In this document: positions 8,257 through 16,160 of the stretch, one piece after another
Layout: each line of letters starts with the position of its first letter
How positions within the stretch are numbered: position 1 is the stretch's first letter
Source of the DNA: an uncultured Prevotellaceae bacterium
Lineage (GTDB): Bacteria; Bacteroidota; Bacteroidia; Bacteroidales; Bacteroidaceae
Direction of reading: 5' to 3'
DNA: 64,000 bases
NCBI GenBank assembly: GCA_900321425.1
Contig: ONWA01000002.1
Coordinates: 1 to 64,000, forward strand
Notes under the pieces: generated by a model
Told to the model about the DNA's origin: nothing
Database searches by the model: none
Seen by the model: only the letters and a program-made list of their open reading frames with translations
Program-made: the position numbers and the translations under genes

Positions 8257-8574
8257 ATGAAGATTATGACAAACAAAAAATTTACAACGGTTACCAACAA
8301 GTTTGGTATGGTGATTAACCAGTGTTGCGCCTCATGCAACTTCCGAGAGTTTAGCAGGCTGATGCAGACACGAAAGTGCGGCAATCATTGTAAGAAGGTT
8401 CGCTCCAGCTTTGTATGCGATGACTGGATGATGAACGAGGCAATGCAGAAGGTAGGCGGTTCACAAGGACAAGTGAAGTGCAGAGAATATCTGCTGTTCG
8501 TGCAAGAAATCAGGGTTCAGGAACAGGCGAACAATGTGGAGTTGGCTCCATTTTTATCAACATTTAATTTTTAA
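8257..8574 (+). CDS. small Cys-rich protein, possible zinc binder
   Basis: 105 residues. The middle holds a Cys/His cluster (NQCCASCNFREF, then KCGNHCKKV and a further Cys in SFVCDDWM) that could chelate zinc. The C-terminal third is uncharged and has one more Cys (VKCREYLLF). Family not recognised. It has its own -7 box upstream and ends only five bases before the M15 peptidase ATG, so the two are likely cotranscribed. Confidence 0.55.
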   Translation: MKIMTNKKFTTVTNKFGMVINQCCASCNFREFSRLMQTRKCGNHCKKVRSSFVCDDWMMNEAMQKVGGSQGQVKCREYLLFVQEIRVQEQANNVELAPFLSTFNF

Positions 8575-8579
8575 ACAGT

Positions 8580-9059
8580 ATGGAAAAAATCATGTTATCG
8601 GAACATTTCAGCTTGAAGGAACTGACAAAGACCAAGTACAAGTTGGACAATACGCCCACCGTAGAGGTGACTGCCAACCTGAAGAATATCTGCGAGAACT
8701 GGCTGGAGGACTTGCGCTACTCGTACAACCGGCTGTATGTGCTCGTTGCCGACGAGGACTATAGTACCTCGGAAAATACGGAGGGGATTATCATCAACTG
8801 CGGCTATCGATCGAAAGAGGTGAACAAGGCTGCTGGTGGTGTATGGAACTCGAATCACCTGACAGGTTGTGCTGTCGATATCCGTGCTTGTGGACCCGAT
8901 CAGGCGCTGCGCTACATGAATATCCTGCTGGATATCAGTGACGGGACGAAACGACTCTTCGACGAGATGATCTTGGAGAGACAGAAGGGAATCTATTGGG
9001 TGCATTTCGCAGTGAGACCGAAAAACAACCGACGTAAGATCAACTTCATTCTGAAGTGA
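8580..9059 (+). CDS. M15-type D-Ala-D-Ala carboxypeptidase / endolysin-like peptidase
   Basis: 159 residues matching the Peptidase_M15_3 layout: an N-terminal FSLKELTKT segment, NCGYRSKEVNKAAGG, the zinc ligands His and Asp in SNHLTGCAVDIRA, and the third ligand His in YWVHFAV near the C-terminus. Family members cut peptidoglycan peptides and are common as phage or mobile-element endolysins. No signal peptide is visible, which fits a phage-type protein released at lysis or exported by other means. It lies two genes upstream of a primase-helicase. Confidence 0.75.
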   Translation: MEKIMLSEHFSLKELTKTKYKLDNTPTVEVTANLKNICENWLEDLRYSYNRLYVLVADEDYSTSENTEGIIINCGYRSKEVNKAAGGVWNSNHLTGCAVDIRACGPDQALRYMNILLDISDGTKRLFDEMILERQKGIYWVHFAVRPKNNRRKINFILK

Positions 9060-9093
9060 GAATTGAAGAATTGAAAAATTGAAGGCTGCGATT

Positions 9094-9165
9094 GAGCGAG
9101 AACAGAGCCAAACTTGTTTGAGCTATGTCGAGCGTGAGCAGGCTCGATGCGCAGCATGCTCAAAC
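9094..9165 (+). repeat. dispersed palindromic intergenic repeat, copy 2
   Basis: After an AATTGAAGAATTGAAAAATTG stretch, a two-part hairpin forms: outer arms GTTTGAGC (9116-9123) and GCTCAAAC (9158-9165), inner arms TCGAGC (9128-9133) and GCTCGA (9142-9147). The same core is recognisable in inverse orientation at 1030-1100. It could also act as an attenuator or processing site between the peptidase and the next gene. Confidence 0.6.
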
Positions 9166-9205
9166 TATAAACCTGCTTTTCGGACGCTCATTATTTAACA
9201 CGACA

Positions 9206-9598
9206 ATGAAAACAACAAAAAAGAACATTTTAACAGAGAGACAGGTAACGGTCGAGGGGATGATGACCTTCGGCGAGTTGGAAACAGGATTGCGCACAAT
9301 GGATTTCCAGTGTTGCGAGGACGTAGAGGCGGAACCCGTCAGGGGGAGGTTCTATGTGCAGGCGATGCGCGACGGTAATGTCTATATGGAGCAGATACCG
9401 AAGAGGAAGCATAACAAACCTATCTTCCGCGATGATAACTGTTCATTGTCGCACGGACAGGACGGCAGGTACTACTTCTACTTCTCGTTGCCGGAACAGC
9501 TGATAGACGAGCTGCCCAAGGAGCTGGTGCGCCAGGCGAGTGCGATCGCACAGAAGGTGATCAAGGAAATCATCACCAAGAAAGGAGGTAGACGATGA
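9206..9598 (+). CDS. hypothetical protein upstream of primase-helicase
   Basis: About 130 residues from ATG 9206; a longer frame from 9125 runs through the palindromic repeat and is not favoured. The N-terminus is MKTTKKNILTERQV and the C-terminus is a lysine-rich helix (AQKVIKEIITKKGGRR). No catalytic motif is seen. The stop overlaps the ATG of the primase-helicase gene by four bases (ATGA), so the two are translationally coupled. A DNA-binding or replication-accessory role is inferred from context only. Confidence 0.6.
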   Translation: MKTTKKNILTERQVTVEGMMTFGELETGLRTMDFQCCEDVEAEPVRGRFYVQAMRDGNVYMEQIPKRKHNKPIFRDDNCSLSHGQDGRYYFYFSLPEQLIDELPKELVRQASAIAQKVIKEIITKKGGRR

Positions 9599-11928
9599 TC
9601 TACAAGATTTACTACGAGGGCGAGCGGAAGTTTGCCCTCCCTATCAAGAACCGAGAGCAACTGATGAAGTTGCGTAACGCCAAGACGAACCTCAAGAACC
9701 TCGAGAAAGTGCGTCAGGGCGACGAAAAGGCGAAGCATGACCTGCTGCAATTGGCCTACAATTTAGGACGCGTAGAGGGCGCTATAGCGGGCTGTAAGAG
9801 TATCGGCAGCTTCTTCTTTCACGATGTGGACTACTACGATGATGCGCAGACAGAACAGATCAAGCAGCACATCCTCGACCGTCGGGAGGACATCGGACTG
9901 GTGATGCTGGAACGCTCACCAAGAGGCGGCTGGCACCTGGTGTGCAAAAGACGGCCAGGTACAACGATTCTCGAGAATCAGGTGCGAGTGTCGACGCTGT
10001 TGCAGTTGGAGATGGATACCTCTGCCAAAGACTTGCAACGGGTGGTGTTCTCCACCAGTGGCAGCGAAGAGGACCTGCCGTTTCTGGACGACTGTATCTT
10101 CGATGAGCCGATGACGGAGGAGGAATGTCGGGAGGAATATGCCTTCCTGAAACTCCGACAGCAGCACGGCGAAGAGAATGTGCCTGAGGGAGCTAAAAAG
10201 GCCAACAAGCACTATCGCCCCTGGGAGGAAGAGATGGGTGATGGAAGAAGTAAGATGGAAGATGGTGGATGTATGATGGAGGATGGAAGATGTATGATGG
10301 ATACCTACGACGCTGCAGCGACCTACAACGGATTGCTCTTTACGGACATCATCAAGGAGTACTGGCGACAGTTTAATGACGGCAAGGAACCTGCGGAGGG
10401 CGACCGTAATGTGCTGACCTTCGAACTGGCGATCACGCTGCGCTCCATCTGCGACTACTCGCTGGAGAAGATGATGCAGGTGATTCCGAACTACTGGAAC
10501 GGAGGTACGGCGGAAGAGCAACAGGAATGGCGCAAGACGCTGGAGAACGCCCTCAAAGAACCCAGAAAGGGTATGCCCTACCGACTACGACAGGTGTTGC
10601 AGGCGCTCAAGAGTGCCAGTGGGGTGAAGGCTTGCGGCGGTACGCCGACAACGCCACCACCGATGCCGAAGAAGTTGCCGCCACTCATCAAACTGCTCAC
10701 GAAGAACGTGCCTGACTATTACAAGCCTGCGGTAGCCAATACGGTCTTTCCGGCGCTGGGGGCTCACCTGCACGGGGTGAAGTTCCGCTACTGGGACAAC
10801 GTGCTGCACGAGGGTACATTCATGAACGTGCTGATTGGACAGCAGAGCATCGGCAAGAGTTCCATCAGGGAACCGATCAAGTATATCATTGCGGATATCA
10901 GAAAACGGGATGAGCCCAACCGTAAACGCGAGGATGCATGGAAGCAGAAGAATCCTGCCAACAAACAGAAGAAAGACCCGCGACCTACGGATATCTGTAT
11001 TCAGGTGGTGATTGACAATCTGACGGATGCGGTATTCAACCAACGAATCATCGATGCCAACAATAACGGTGAGCGGTATATCTATACCAGCGTGGATGAG
11101 ATAGAGGCGCTGAAGAACGTGACATCGAAGAACAGCGTAGACGAAGTGGGACTGTTGATCCGTAAGGCTTTCGACAACTCGGATACTGGTCAGGAGCGTG
11201 TAGGTCCCGACTCGGTCAGCGGTATTGCGCCGCTCAGGTGGAACTTCAACGCCAGCTCTACCCCGCCTAATGCAAGGAAATTCCTCTATAAGATGGTGAA
11301 CGACGGTACGCTGAGTCGACTGGATATCTCCACCATCATCCGCAACGATGATGACAAGGATGACCCTGTGATGGGTATCTACGACCAGTCGTATGCCGAC
11401 GAGCTGAAACCTTATCTCGACCGGCTGGAGTCTGCCAACGGACTCATTGAGTGTCCTCAGGCGCACAAGCTGTCGCTGGAGATCAAGGAGGAAAACAAGG
11501 AGAAAACAGCGCTCTATGAATCGGAGGCGTACAGGGTGCTCTCCTATCGTGCTAATGTCATCGCCTGGCTGAAGGGAATGGTGCTCTTCGTGGCGCACGG
11601 CTACAAATGGTCGAAGGAGATTGCTGAGTTTGTCCGCTGGAGCCAGTCGTACAACCTATGGTGTAAGATGTTGTATTTCGGTCAGCAACTGGAGAAGGAG
11701 TTGCGCTCGGAGATTGAGATTCAACGGCAGTCGGGACCTCAGAACCTGCTATCACTACTTCCCGATGAGTTCACGCATGAACAATATTACCAACTACGAA
11801 AGCTACAAGGGAAGAGTGGTAATGGTGACTCGACACTCAGAACTTGGCAAGCGCGAGGATACATCGCTTTTGATGAGGTGGTGAATAAGTTCTGTAAAAC
11901 AGAAAAATTCAAAAGTAAGTATATGTAA
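9595..11928 (+). CDS. VirE-N/BT4734-like primase + DUF3987-type helicase
   Basis: 777 residues. The N-terminal part (~55-190) resembles the VirE N-terminal/BT4734-like domain related to archaeo-eukaryotic primases (FFHDVDYYDD, then DIGLVMLERSPRGGWHLV). An in-frame low-complexity segment near 211-235 (MEDGG-CMMEDGR) separates it from the second half. That half has a Walker A (GQQSIGKSS near 422) and a Walker B-like YTSVDEIEAL near 500, followed by WNFNASSTPPNARKF, the layout of DUF3987 helicase-like proteins. Such proteins are typical of Bacteroidales phage-derived or mobile loci. A hairpin terminator and three TGCTACA heptamers follow the stop. Confidence 0.75.
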   Translation: MIYKIYYEGERKFALPIKNREQLMKLRNAKTNLKNLEKVRQGDEKAKHDLLQLAYNLGRVEGAIAGCKSIGSFFFHDVDYYDDAQTEQIKQHILDRREDIGLVMLERSPRGGWHLVCKRRPGTTILENQVRVSTLLQLEMDTSAKDLQRVVFSTSGSEEDLPFLDDCIFDEPMTEEECREEYAFLKLRQQHGEENVPEGAKKANKHYRPWEEEMGDGRSKMEDGGCMMEDGRCMMDTYDAAATYNGLLFTDIIKEYWRQFNDGKEPAEGDRNVLTFELAITLRSICDYSLEKMMQVIPNYWNGGTAEEQQEWRKTLENALKEPRKGMPYRLRQVLQALKSASGVKACGGTPTTPPPMPKKLPPLIKLLTKNVPDYYKPAVANTVFPALGAHLHGVKFRYWDNVLHEGTFMNVLIGQQSIGKSSIREPIKYIIADIRKRDEPNRKREDAWKQKNPANKQKKDPRPTDICIQVVIDNLTDAVFNQRIIDANNNGERYIYTSVDEIEALKNVTSKNSVDEVGLLIRKAFDNSDTGQERVGPDSVSGIAPLRWNFNASSTPPNARKFLYKMVNDGTLSRLDISTIIRNDDDKDDPVMGIYDQSYADELKPYLDRLESANGLIECPQAHKLSLEIKEENKEKTALYESEAYRVLSYRANVIAWLKGMVLFVAHGYKWSKEIAEFVRWSQSYNLWCKMLYFGQQLEKELRSEIEIQRQSGPQNLLSLLPDEFTHEQYYQLRKLQGKSGNGDSTLRTWQARGYIAFDEVVNKFCKTEKFKSKYM
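10232..10302 (+). repeat. in-frame GATGGAAGATG-type microrepeat inside the primase-helicase gene
   Basis: Repeated blocks such as GGAAGATGTATGATGGA occur within the coding frame and encode M/E/D/G/R-rich repeats. They sit at the domain junction, so length changes might be tolerated as a linker. Confidence 0.7.
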
Positions 11929-11962
11929 CGATAAGGGGCTTGGAAATCAAGCCCCTTTATCG
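11929..11962 (+). terminator. hairpin terminator after primase-helicase
   Basis: CGATAAGGGGCTT (11929-11941) pairs with AAGCCCCTTTATCG (11949-11962) across a 7-nt loop. It begins at the base after the stop codon. The T-tract is poor. Confidence 0.65.
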
Positions 11963-11966
11963 TGTT

Positions 11967-11989
11967 TGCTACAATGCTACAGTGCTACA
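11967..11989 (+). repeat. three TGCTACA heptamers, 8-bp period
   Basis: TGCTACA occurs at 11967, 11975 and 11983, immediately downstream of the primase-helicase terminator. The reverse complement TGTAGCA is clustered in the same relative place after the other primase gene (51962-51987). Confidence 0.8.
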
Positions 11990-12020
11990 GTTGATTTTCT
12001 TCCCTATTCCCCCTATGACA

Positions 12021-12063
12021 AAAAAATCCCCCGATTCTCACGAACCAGGGGAACTCTTTTTTT
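12021..12063. terminator. bidirectional terminator
   Basis: TCCCC (12027-12031) pairs with GGGGA (12048-12052), extended by an imperfect GATTC/GAACC inner stem. A-rich sequence lies on the left and a run of seven or more T on the right, so it can stop transcription from both sides, including the minus-strand surface-protein operon. Confidence 0.7.
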
Positions 12064-12074
12064 ATTAATATCAA

Positions 12075-12287
12075 TTAGGCATTACACACCTCACGGTGTC
12101 GAAAATCTTCTTCATCGTCCCAGAACCCGCGACCGCCGCGAGAGAGACCTGGACCTGTAGCGCCTTCGTCCTGCATCTCGCCACCAGTTAAATTGCCACC
12201 ACCGTCTTGAACTAATGGTGAACCTGCAAGTATCTGCTGAATTTCAATATTTACGATATTGATATTTGGTTTCATATATGTCTTCAT
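12075..12287 (-). CDS. small companion peptide of surface protein
   Basis: 70 residues on the minus strand, 17 bp after the 661-residue surface protein and before the shared terminator, so probably the last gene of that operon. The N-terminal half (MKTYMKPNINIVNIEIQQIL) is followed by AGSPL, a Gly-rich stretch, then LSRGGRGFWDDEED and a short tail. I recall similar short Prevotella proteins with a conserved front, an xGSP motif and a FWDDEE-like end, but no assigned function. No cleavable signal peptide or lipobox is present. A precursor-peptide role is only a possibility. Confidence 0.55.
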   Translation of the reverse strand: MKTYMKPNINIVNIEIQQILAGSPLVQDGGGNLTGGEMQDEGATGPGLSRGGRGFWDDEEDFRHREVCNA

Positions 12288-12304
12288 AATCTGTTCCTCC
12301 TTTC

Positions 12305-14290
12305 TTACTTAATAATAACTTTCTTACCGTTCACGATATACAAGCCCTTGCTTGGATTAGCTATGCGCTGACCATTGAGGTTGAAGACAACAGTCTTCGT
12401 TGTTGTTGGCTCCACATTCTCAACTGCGCTAATACCTGTCGTCTCGTCATCGAAACTCAAGCCGATACGTGCATTGTTGGTTGTTGACTGCAAGTAAGCA
12501 CGGTTTGCGGCAACTGTCTGACCATTTGCCTTGTAGAAGCCGACAACGTCATCAACCTTATTCAAGATATAGTTAAAAGGACCAACTCCACTTGCTACAG
12601 CAGCACCAGTACCACGAATGAATGCGTTAGCATCATCAGCCCAAGCTGCAACACCTGTTGTTACAGGAATGTTGTAGTCACCAGCGTTGCCTTGCAGCAG
12701 GACGCCCTCGCCAGCAGGAACCGTTGTCACCTTGGTAAAGGTAATTGTCGTTCCACTTACAGTAGCCTTGTAAGCTTTCAAACCTGTCACGCCTTCATAG
12801 TTCAAGTCATTATCGCTAACATAGGTAGCGTAGCCGGCATCGGTGATGGTGATGGGTTCAGTGATGGATGTGCAATAGCTAGAATATGTTTTTGTTTCAC
12901 CATTATACTTTATGGTTACATCATCTACATATCTTACAGCTGTTGTGTTATAGCAATGGAATCGAACATACAATTCATTTTCCCCATCAAATGTTTTTGT
13001 CTTGGTTGTATATGTACCATTCTCGAAACCGCTCATAGCATATGTTTCGGCAGCTTTCCATGTAGAATTATCAGTAGAGGTCTCGACATATACATTGTAG
13101 TTCTCATTATTAGAAGTTCTTTTAAATGCAAAGGAGAATTCTGTTACGTTGACTTTATTCTTAAATGTAATATATGTATTATTAGTATTTATTTTACCTG
13201 CATACTCACCTGAATTTGCATTACTATGATCTCTTACAGGACCATCAATAGTCCAATCGGCATCTGATGCAGTTTCAAAACCATATGATTTAGTAATTTC
13301 ACCAACTCCGATAGCTTCCAATGCATATACAGCATAATATGTCACATCTTCATTGCTCATGGTATCGGAAGATTTAAGAGATGGAGCAACATCTGTTGTG
13401 CCGTTAATGCCAGAACCAGCTTTCCATCCTACGAAAGTCTTGCCTCCAAGAGTTGTAGGTACGTCAGGGAAATCAATATTATCACCTTCCTCAACAGAAA
13501 TGGGATCACCAGCTACACCGTTTATTGAGAACACCACATTATGGCTAGGATTATTCACCGTAATATCTATACTACGAGTATAGGTAGAACCTTTTTTGTA
13601 GCTTGGATCATCTTTATCAACATTCAGAGTAGCTCTAACTGTGGTAGAGCCTTTGGCTACTGCTGTAATCGTACCATCGGCAGCAATTGTTGCTATATCT
13701 TCATCATCAGAAGAATATGTATACGCAGCTGTCCATCCAGTTTGATCATTGGTTACAGAGGTTGTAACTTCATCTCCAACTATAAGCGAAGTTTTAGTCG
13801 CAGAGAAACTAGTCATATTAACAGCAGTACGATTGTCTGTTTTATAAGTTACTGCTACAGATGCTATACGTCTATTCCCACTTGTACCACCTATCGTAAA
13901 TTTTACACTTGTAGCATCACCTGTCCAAGTACCATCAGAATATGTTTCTTTATCTGTTGTTATAGTATTGTCACTATCACCAGAACCAAAAGTTAATTCT
14001 ATCTTTGTAATATTCTTTGTTCCTGAAGAGACAGTAAAATAGCCACCACCATATACACGAACTGCAGGCACGACAACTTTATTGTCATAATATTTAGGGG
14101 TATTGTTATTTGTTCCCTTATTAAAAGTAATACTAAAATCGCTTCCAGAAACTGTTGTTACTTCCTCTCCATTAGAATAACCCTTTGTTGAGAGATCAAT
14201 AGTCTCATCTGCTGCCCACATACTACTTCCACTTCCTACTATCAGGGCGAATAGCAGGAGCATCCTTGTAAGTAAAGATTGTCTTTTCAT
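12305..14290 (-). CDS. secreted surface protein with Big_2 and InlB-type repeats
   Basis: 661 residues. The signal peptide is MKRQSLLTRMLLLFALIVGS followed by small residues and WA. A bacterial Ig-like (Big_2) domain follows around 155-245 (SATKTSLIVGDEV, then DEDIATIAADGTITAVAKGS), then an InlB B-repeat-like segment around 250-325 (GKTFVGWKAGSG), a jelly-roll-like region, and a C-terminus typical of Prevotella exported proteins (FNLNGQRIANPSKGLYIVNG ending KKVIIK), the short form of a Por/type IX sorting domain. No catalytic domain is recognised, so adhesion or glycan binding is inferred. A long leader and a good promoter precede it. Confidence 0.75.
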   Translation of the reverse strand: MKRQSLLTRMLLLFALIVGSGSSMWAADETIDLSTKGYSNGEEVTTVSGSDFSITFNKGTNNNTPKYYDNKVVVPAVRVYGGGYFTVSSGTKNITKIELTFGSGDSDNTITTDKETYSDGTWTGDATSVKFTIGGTSGNRRIASVAVTYKTDNRTAVNMTSFSATKTSLIVGDEVTTSVTNDQTGWTAAYTYSSDDEDIATIAADGTITAVAKGSTTVRATLNVDKDDPSYKKGSTYTRSIDITVNNPSHNVVFSINGVAGDPISVEEGDNIDFPDVPTTLGGKTFVGWKAGSGINGTTDVAPSLKSSDTMSNEDVTYYAVYALEAIGVGEITKSYGFETASDADWTIDGPVRDHSNANSGEYAGKINTNNTYITFKNKVNVTEFSFAFKRTSNNENYNVYVETSTDNSTWKAAETYAMSGFENGTYTTKTKTFDGENELYVRFHCYNTTAVRYVDDVTIKYNGETKTYSSYCTSITEPITITDAGYATYVSDNDLNYEGVTGLKAYKATVSGTTITFTKVTTVPAGEGVLLQGNAGDYNIPVTTGVAAWADDANAFIRGTGAAVASGVGPFNYILNKVDDVVGFYKANGQTVAANRAYLQSTTNNARIGLSFDDETTGISAVENVEPTTTKTVVFNLNGQRIANPSKGLYIVNGKKVIIK

Positions 14291-14596
14291 GATTAAATTG
14301 TTAATAAGTTATATAATGTTTATTTTAAGTTTCCAGCACAGCAGAAGCGTGGAACTGGCGGCTCCATATCTCTGAACTTTGAACCAAAGGGAAAATCGTG
14401 TATGAAAGATAGCGATACAACGAGTCCGCGCCATAGGCACAGACCGCGGTCATCTTCTCTCTTGTCTATAGTTTGAAATTTCCTAGGTTTCAGAACACAA
14501 GATCAAAGCACAACGCTTCATTTTTTCCAATAAGACAGGGCAAAGCCCCGTTGCTGCCACAAGTCGCGCTGTCTCACCAGTCGCTTATCCTCATCG
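14291..14596 (-). promoter_or_regulatory. ~300-nt leader of the surface protein gene
   Basis: Transcription from the promoter at 14603-14634 would give an untranslated leader of about 305 nt. Visible structure includes CCGCG/CGCGG arms around 14426-14448, a GAAAT/TTTC hairpin near 14475-14492 and GTTCC/GGAAAC arms near 14330-14365. A short frame (RQRDLWQQRGFALSYWKK) could be a leader peptide. No known riboswitch is recognised. Confidence 0.4.
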
Positions 14597-14602
14597 ACGA
14601 TG

Positions 14603-14634
14603 CAAAAATATACATTATTTTTATAACCGCCAAA
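14603..14634 (-). promoter_or_regulatory. promoter of the surface protein operon
   Basis: On the minus strand TTTG (14634-14631), 20 bp, then TATTTTTG (14610-14603): both boxes and the spacing match the Bacteroidota consensus. Confidence 0.75.
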
Positions 14635-14654
14635 TAAAATGCCAGAAAAGTAAT

Positions 14655-14684
14655 AAAAAAGCCACCTCAAACGGGGTGGTTTTG
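14655..14684 (-). terminator. terminator overlapping the end of the AAA/DUF4143 gene
   Basis: CCACC (14662-14666) pairs with GGTGG (14675-14679), flanked on the minus-strand 3' side by six T. The stop codon at 14667-14669 lies in the loop. Confidence 0.75.
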
Positions 14685-16025
14685 ATGGGGGGTATCTTTT
14701 AGAAATCTTTTTAACAGGAAGGTGAGGAAGTAAGGGAAAGTATAGAACAGACCATTCCAACCGATGTTCTTATAACCGAGTTTAATACCATATTTCACAT
14801 CAGGATATGAACTCCATTTGATGAGGTTATTCAATGAAGCTGTGGCACCATCTTTTGCTTTTACCTCCACAGGCACCAGCGAGTCGGCATCGCGAACAAA
14901 GAAATCCATCTCCAGCGAAGGATTGTCGTGTTTGTAATAATACAATTGATCGTAACCTGATTTACGCAACATTTCGCCTACTATATTTTCATATATAGCA
15001 CCCTTGTAGGTTCCAAAGTTTTTGTTGGCACGGAGGTCTTCTTGGGCTTCCTCGTCGAGTGAGCCAATGAGCAATCCCGTATCGTGATAATATAGTTTGT
15101 AGAAATCTGTGTTGTAATTGCCTTTCAGTGGCAGTTCGATGTTATTCATACAGTAGCAAACATTGATGACGCCTGCTTCTTTCAGCCATTCCACAGCACC
15201 GATATATTCACGATTTCTGGCGCCTTTGGCAATCTTTGTAACTTGGTATTTCTTATTCTCTTTTGCCAGAAAAGTGGAGATATGACTGTAAACAGCGAGA
15301 ATCTTCGCCTTGTCGGTTTGCTTCGCATATTTAGTGATGTCCTCCTCGTAGTCTTTCAATAGTTGGCGCTGCAATTGTAGTGTCCCTCCATAGTGACCAT
15401 TATCAACATACATCTTCACTACCTCAGGCATTCCGCCAAGACTCATATAGTCGCGAAAAACATTTGTCATCGTGTCTAGTTCAAGTTGTGTGAAGGGTTG
15501 CAGACTCTTCATGTGCTGATAAAGATCTTCTATTTGTTCTGGCGAATATCCTTTCGCCCACAAAAATTCTTCAAAGTCCATGGAATGCATCTCATAGTCT
15601 TCTTTGAAACCGACAGCATTGCTTTCTATTTCTTCATAATAAATCCCCATTAATGAGCCAGAACAGATTACATCATATCTCCCGTCCTGACAAAACGACT
15701 TGAGCGAGGTAGCACAATCGGGGCACTTTTGTAACTCGTCGAAAAAAATCAGCGTCCTGTGAGGAATGAACTCCCATGTGGGTTCAAGCATGGAGATATT
15801 CTTAATAATAGTATCTACCTCATAGCCATTGTCAAAGATGGCCCTAAACTTCTTCTGAAGTACAAAGTTGATTTCAATCACTGAATCGTAATAGGCTTTG
15901 CCATAGGCTCTGATGGATTCTGTTTTGCCAATCTGTCTGGCACCCTTTACTATCAACGGCTTTCGTTGTGGACTGTTTTTCCAATCCACAAGGTACTTGT
16001 CAATCTTTCTTTTCAGTAGTTTCAT
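14667..16025 (-). CDS. AAA ATPase with DUF4143 domain
   Basis: 452 residues. The N-terminal AAA_14-type ATPase has Walker A in VKGARQIGKTES (~residues 26-37), Walker B in LIFFDELQKCPD (~90-101) and the sensor segment DVICSGSLMG (~118-127). A helical linker follows, then the C-terminal DUF4143 region with a nuclease-fold-like end (LEMDFFVRDADSLVPVEVKA, ~375-394). These proteins are widespread and multicopy in Bacteroidota. Their role is unclear; ATP-dependent binding or toxin/antitoxin-like functions have been suggested. Three direct repeats spaced 32 bp surround its promoter, implying tight, possibly autogenous, repression. Confidence 0.8.
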   Translation of the reverse strand: MKLLKRKIDKYLVDWKNSPQRKPLIVKGARQIGKTESIRAYGKAYYDSVIEINFVLQKKFRAIFDNGYEVDTIIKNISMLEPTWEFIPHRTLIFFDELQKCPDCATSLKSFCQDGRYDVICSGSLMGIYYEEIESNAVGFKEDYEMHSMDFEEFLWAKGYSPEQIEDLYQHMKSLQPFTQLELDTMTNVFRDYMSLGGMPEVVKMYVDNGHYGGTLQLQRQLLKDYEEDITKYAKQTDKAKILAVYSHISTFLAKENKKYQVTKIAKGARNREYIGAVEWLKEAGVINVCYCMNNIELPLKGNYNTDFYKLYYHDTGLLIGSLDEEAQEDLRANKNFGTYKGAIYENIVGEMLRKSGYDQLYYYKHDNPSLEMDFFVRDADSLVPVEVKAKDGATASLNNLIKWSSYPDVKYGIKLGYKNIGWNGLFYTFPYFLTFLLKRFLKDTPHQNHPV

Positions 16026-16030
16026 ATCCC

Positions 16031-16111
16031 AAAATCACATTTTCGGCTACAAATATAAGCAAAAAATCACATTTTCGGCAATGATTTTGGGTAAAAAATC
16101 ACATTTTCCGA
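16031..16111 (-). promoter_or_regulatory. promoter with three operator-like repeats, 32-bp period
   Basis: AAAATCACATTTTCGGC (plus strand) occurs at 16031-16047 and 16063-16079, with a near-copy at 16095-16110: exactly 32 bp apart, three helical turns. The minus-strand -7 box TATATTTG (16057-16050) lies between the first two copies. A weak -33 ATTG (16082-16079) lies 21 bp upstream. The arrangement suggests cooperative binding of a regulator over the promoter. Confidence 0.7.
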
Positions 16112-16113
16112 AT

Positions 16114-16140
16114 AAAAAAGCCACCTCAGAGGGTGGCTTT
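16114..16140 (-). terminator. metG terminator
   Basis: On the minus strand AGCCACC and GGTGGCT arms (plus coordinates 16119-16125 and 16132-16138) enclose a short loop and are followed by six T. It lies ~20 bp past the metG stop. Confidence 0.85.
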
Positions 16141-16160
16141 GATGGGGATATAGGTCGATT

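Noticed and set aside
10585..11598. 337-codon minus-strand frame inside the primase-helicase gene
   Set aside because: It is the complement of a well-supported gene with conserved motifs; its Arg/Val/Leu/His-rich composition is typical of antisense frames.
14518..14760. 80-codon minus-strand frame over the end of the AAA gene
   Set aside because: It runs antiparallel in phase to the AAA gene end, through its terminator and the next promoter; at most its last codons could be a leader peptide.
16031..16111. possible mini-CRISPR from three spaced 17-bp repeats
   Set aside because: Repeats are too short and overlap a promoter, with only 15-bp gaps; an operator array fits better.
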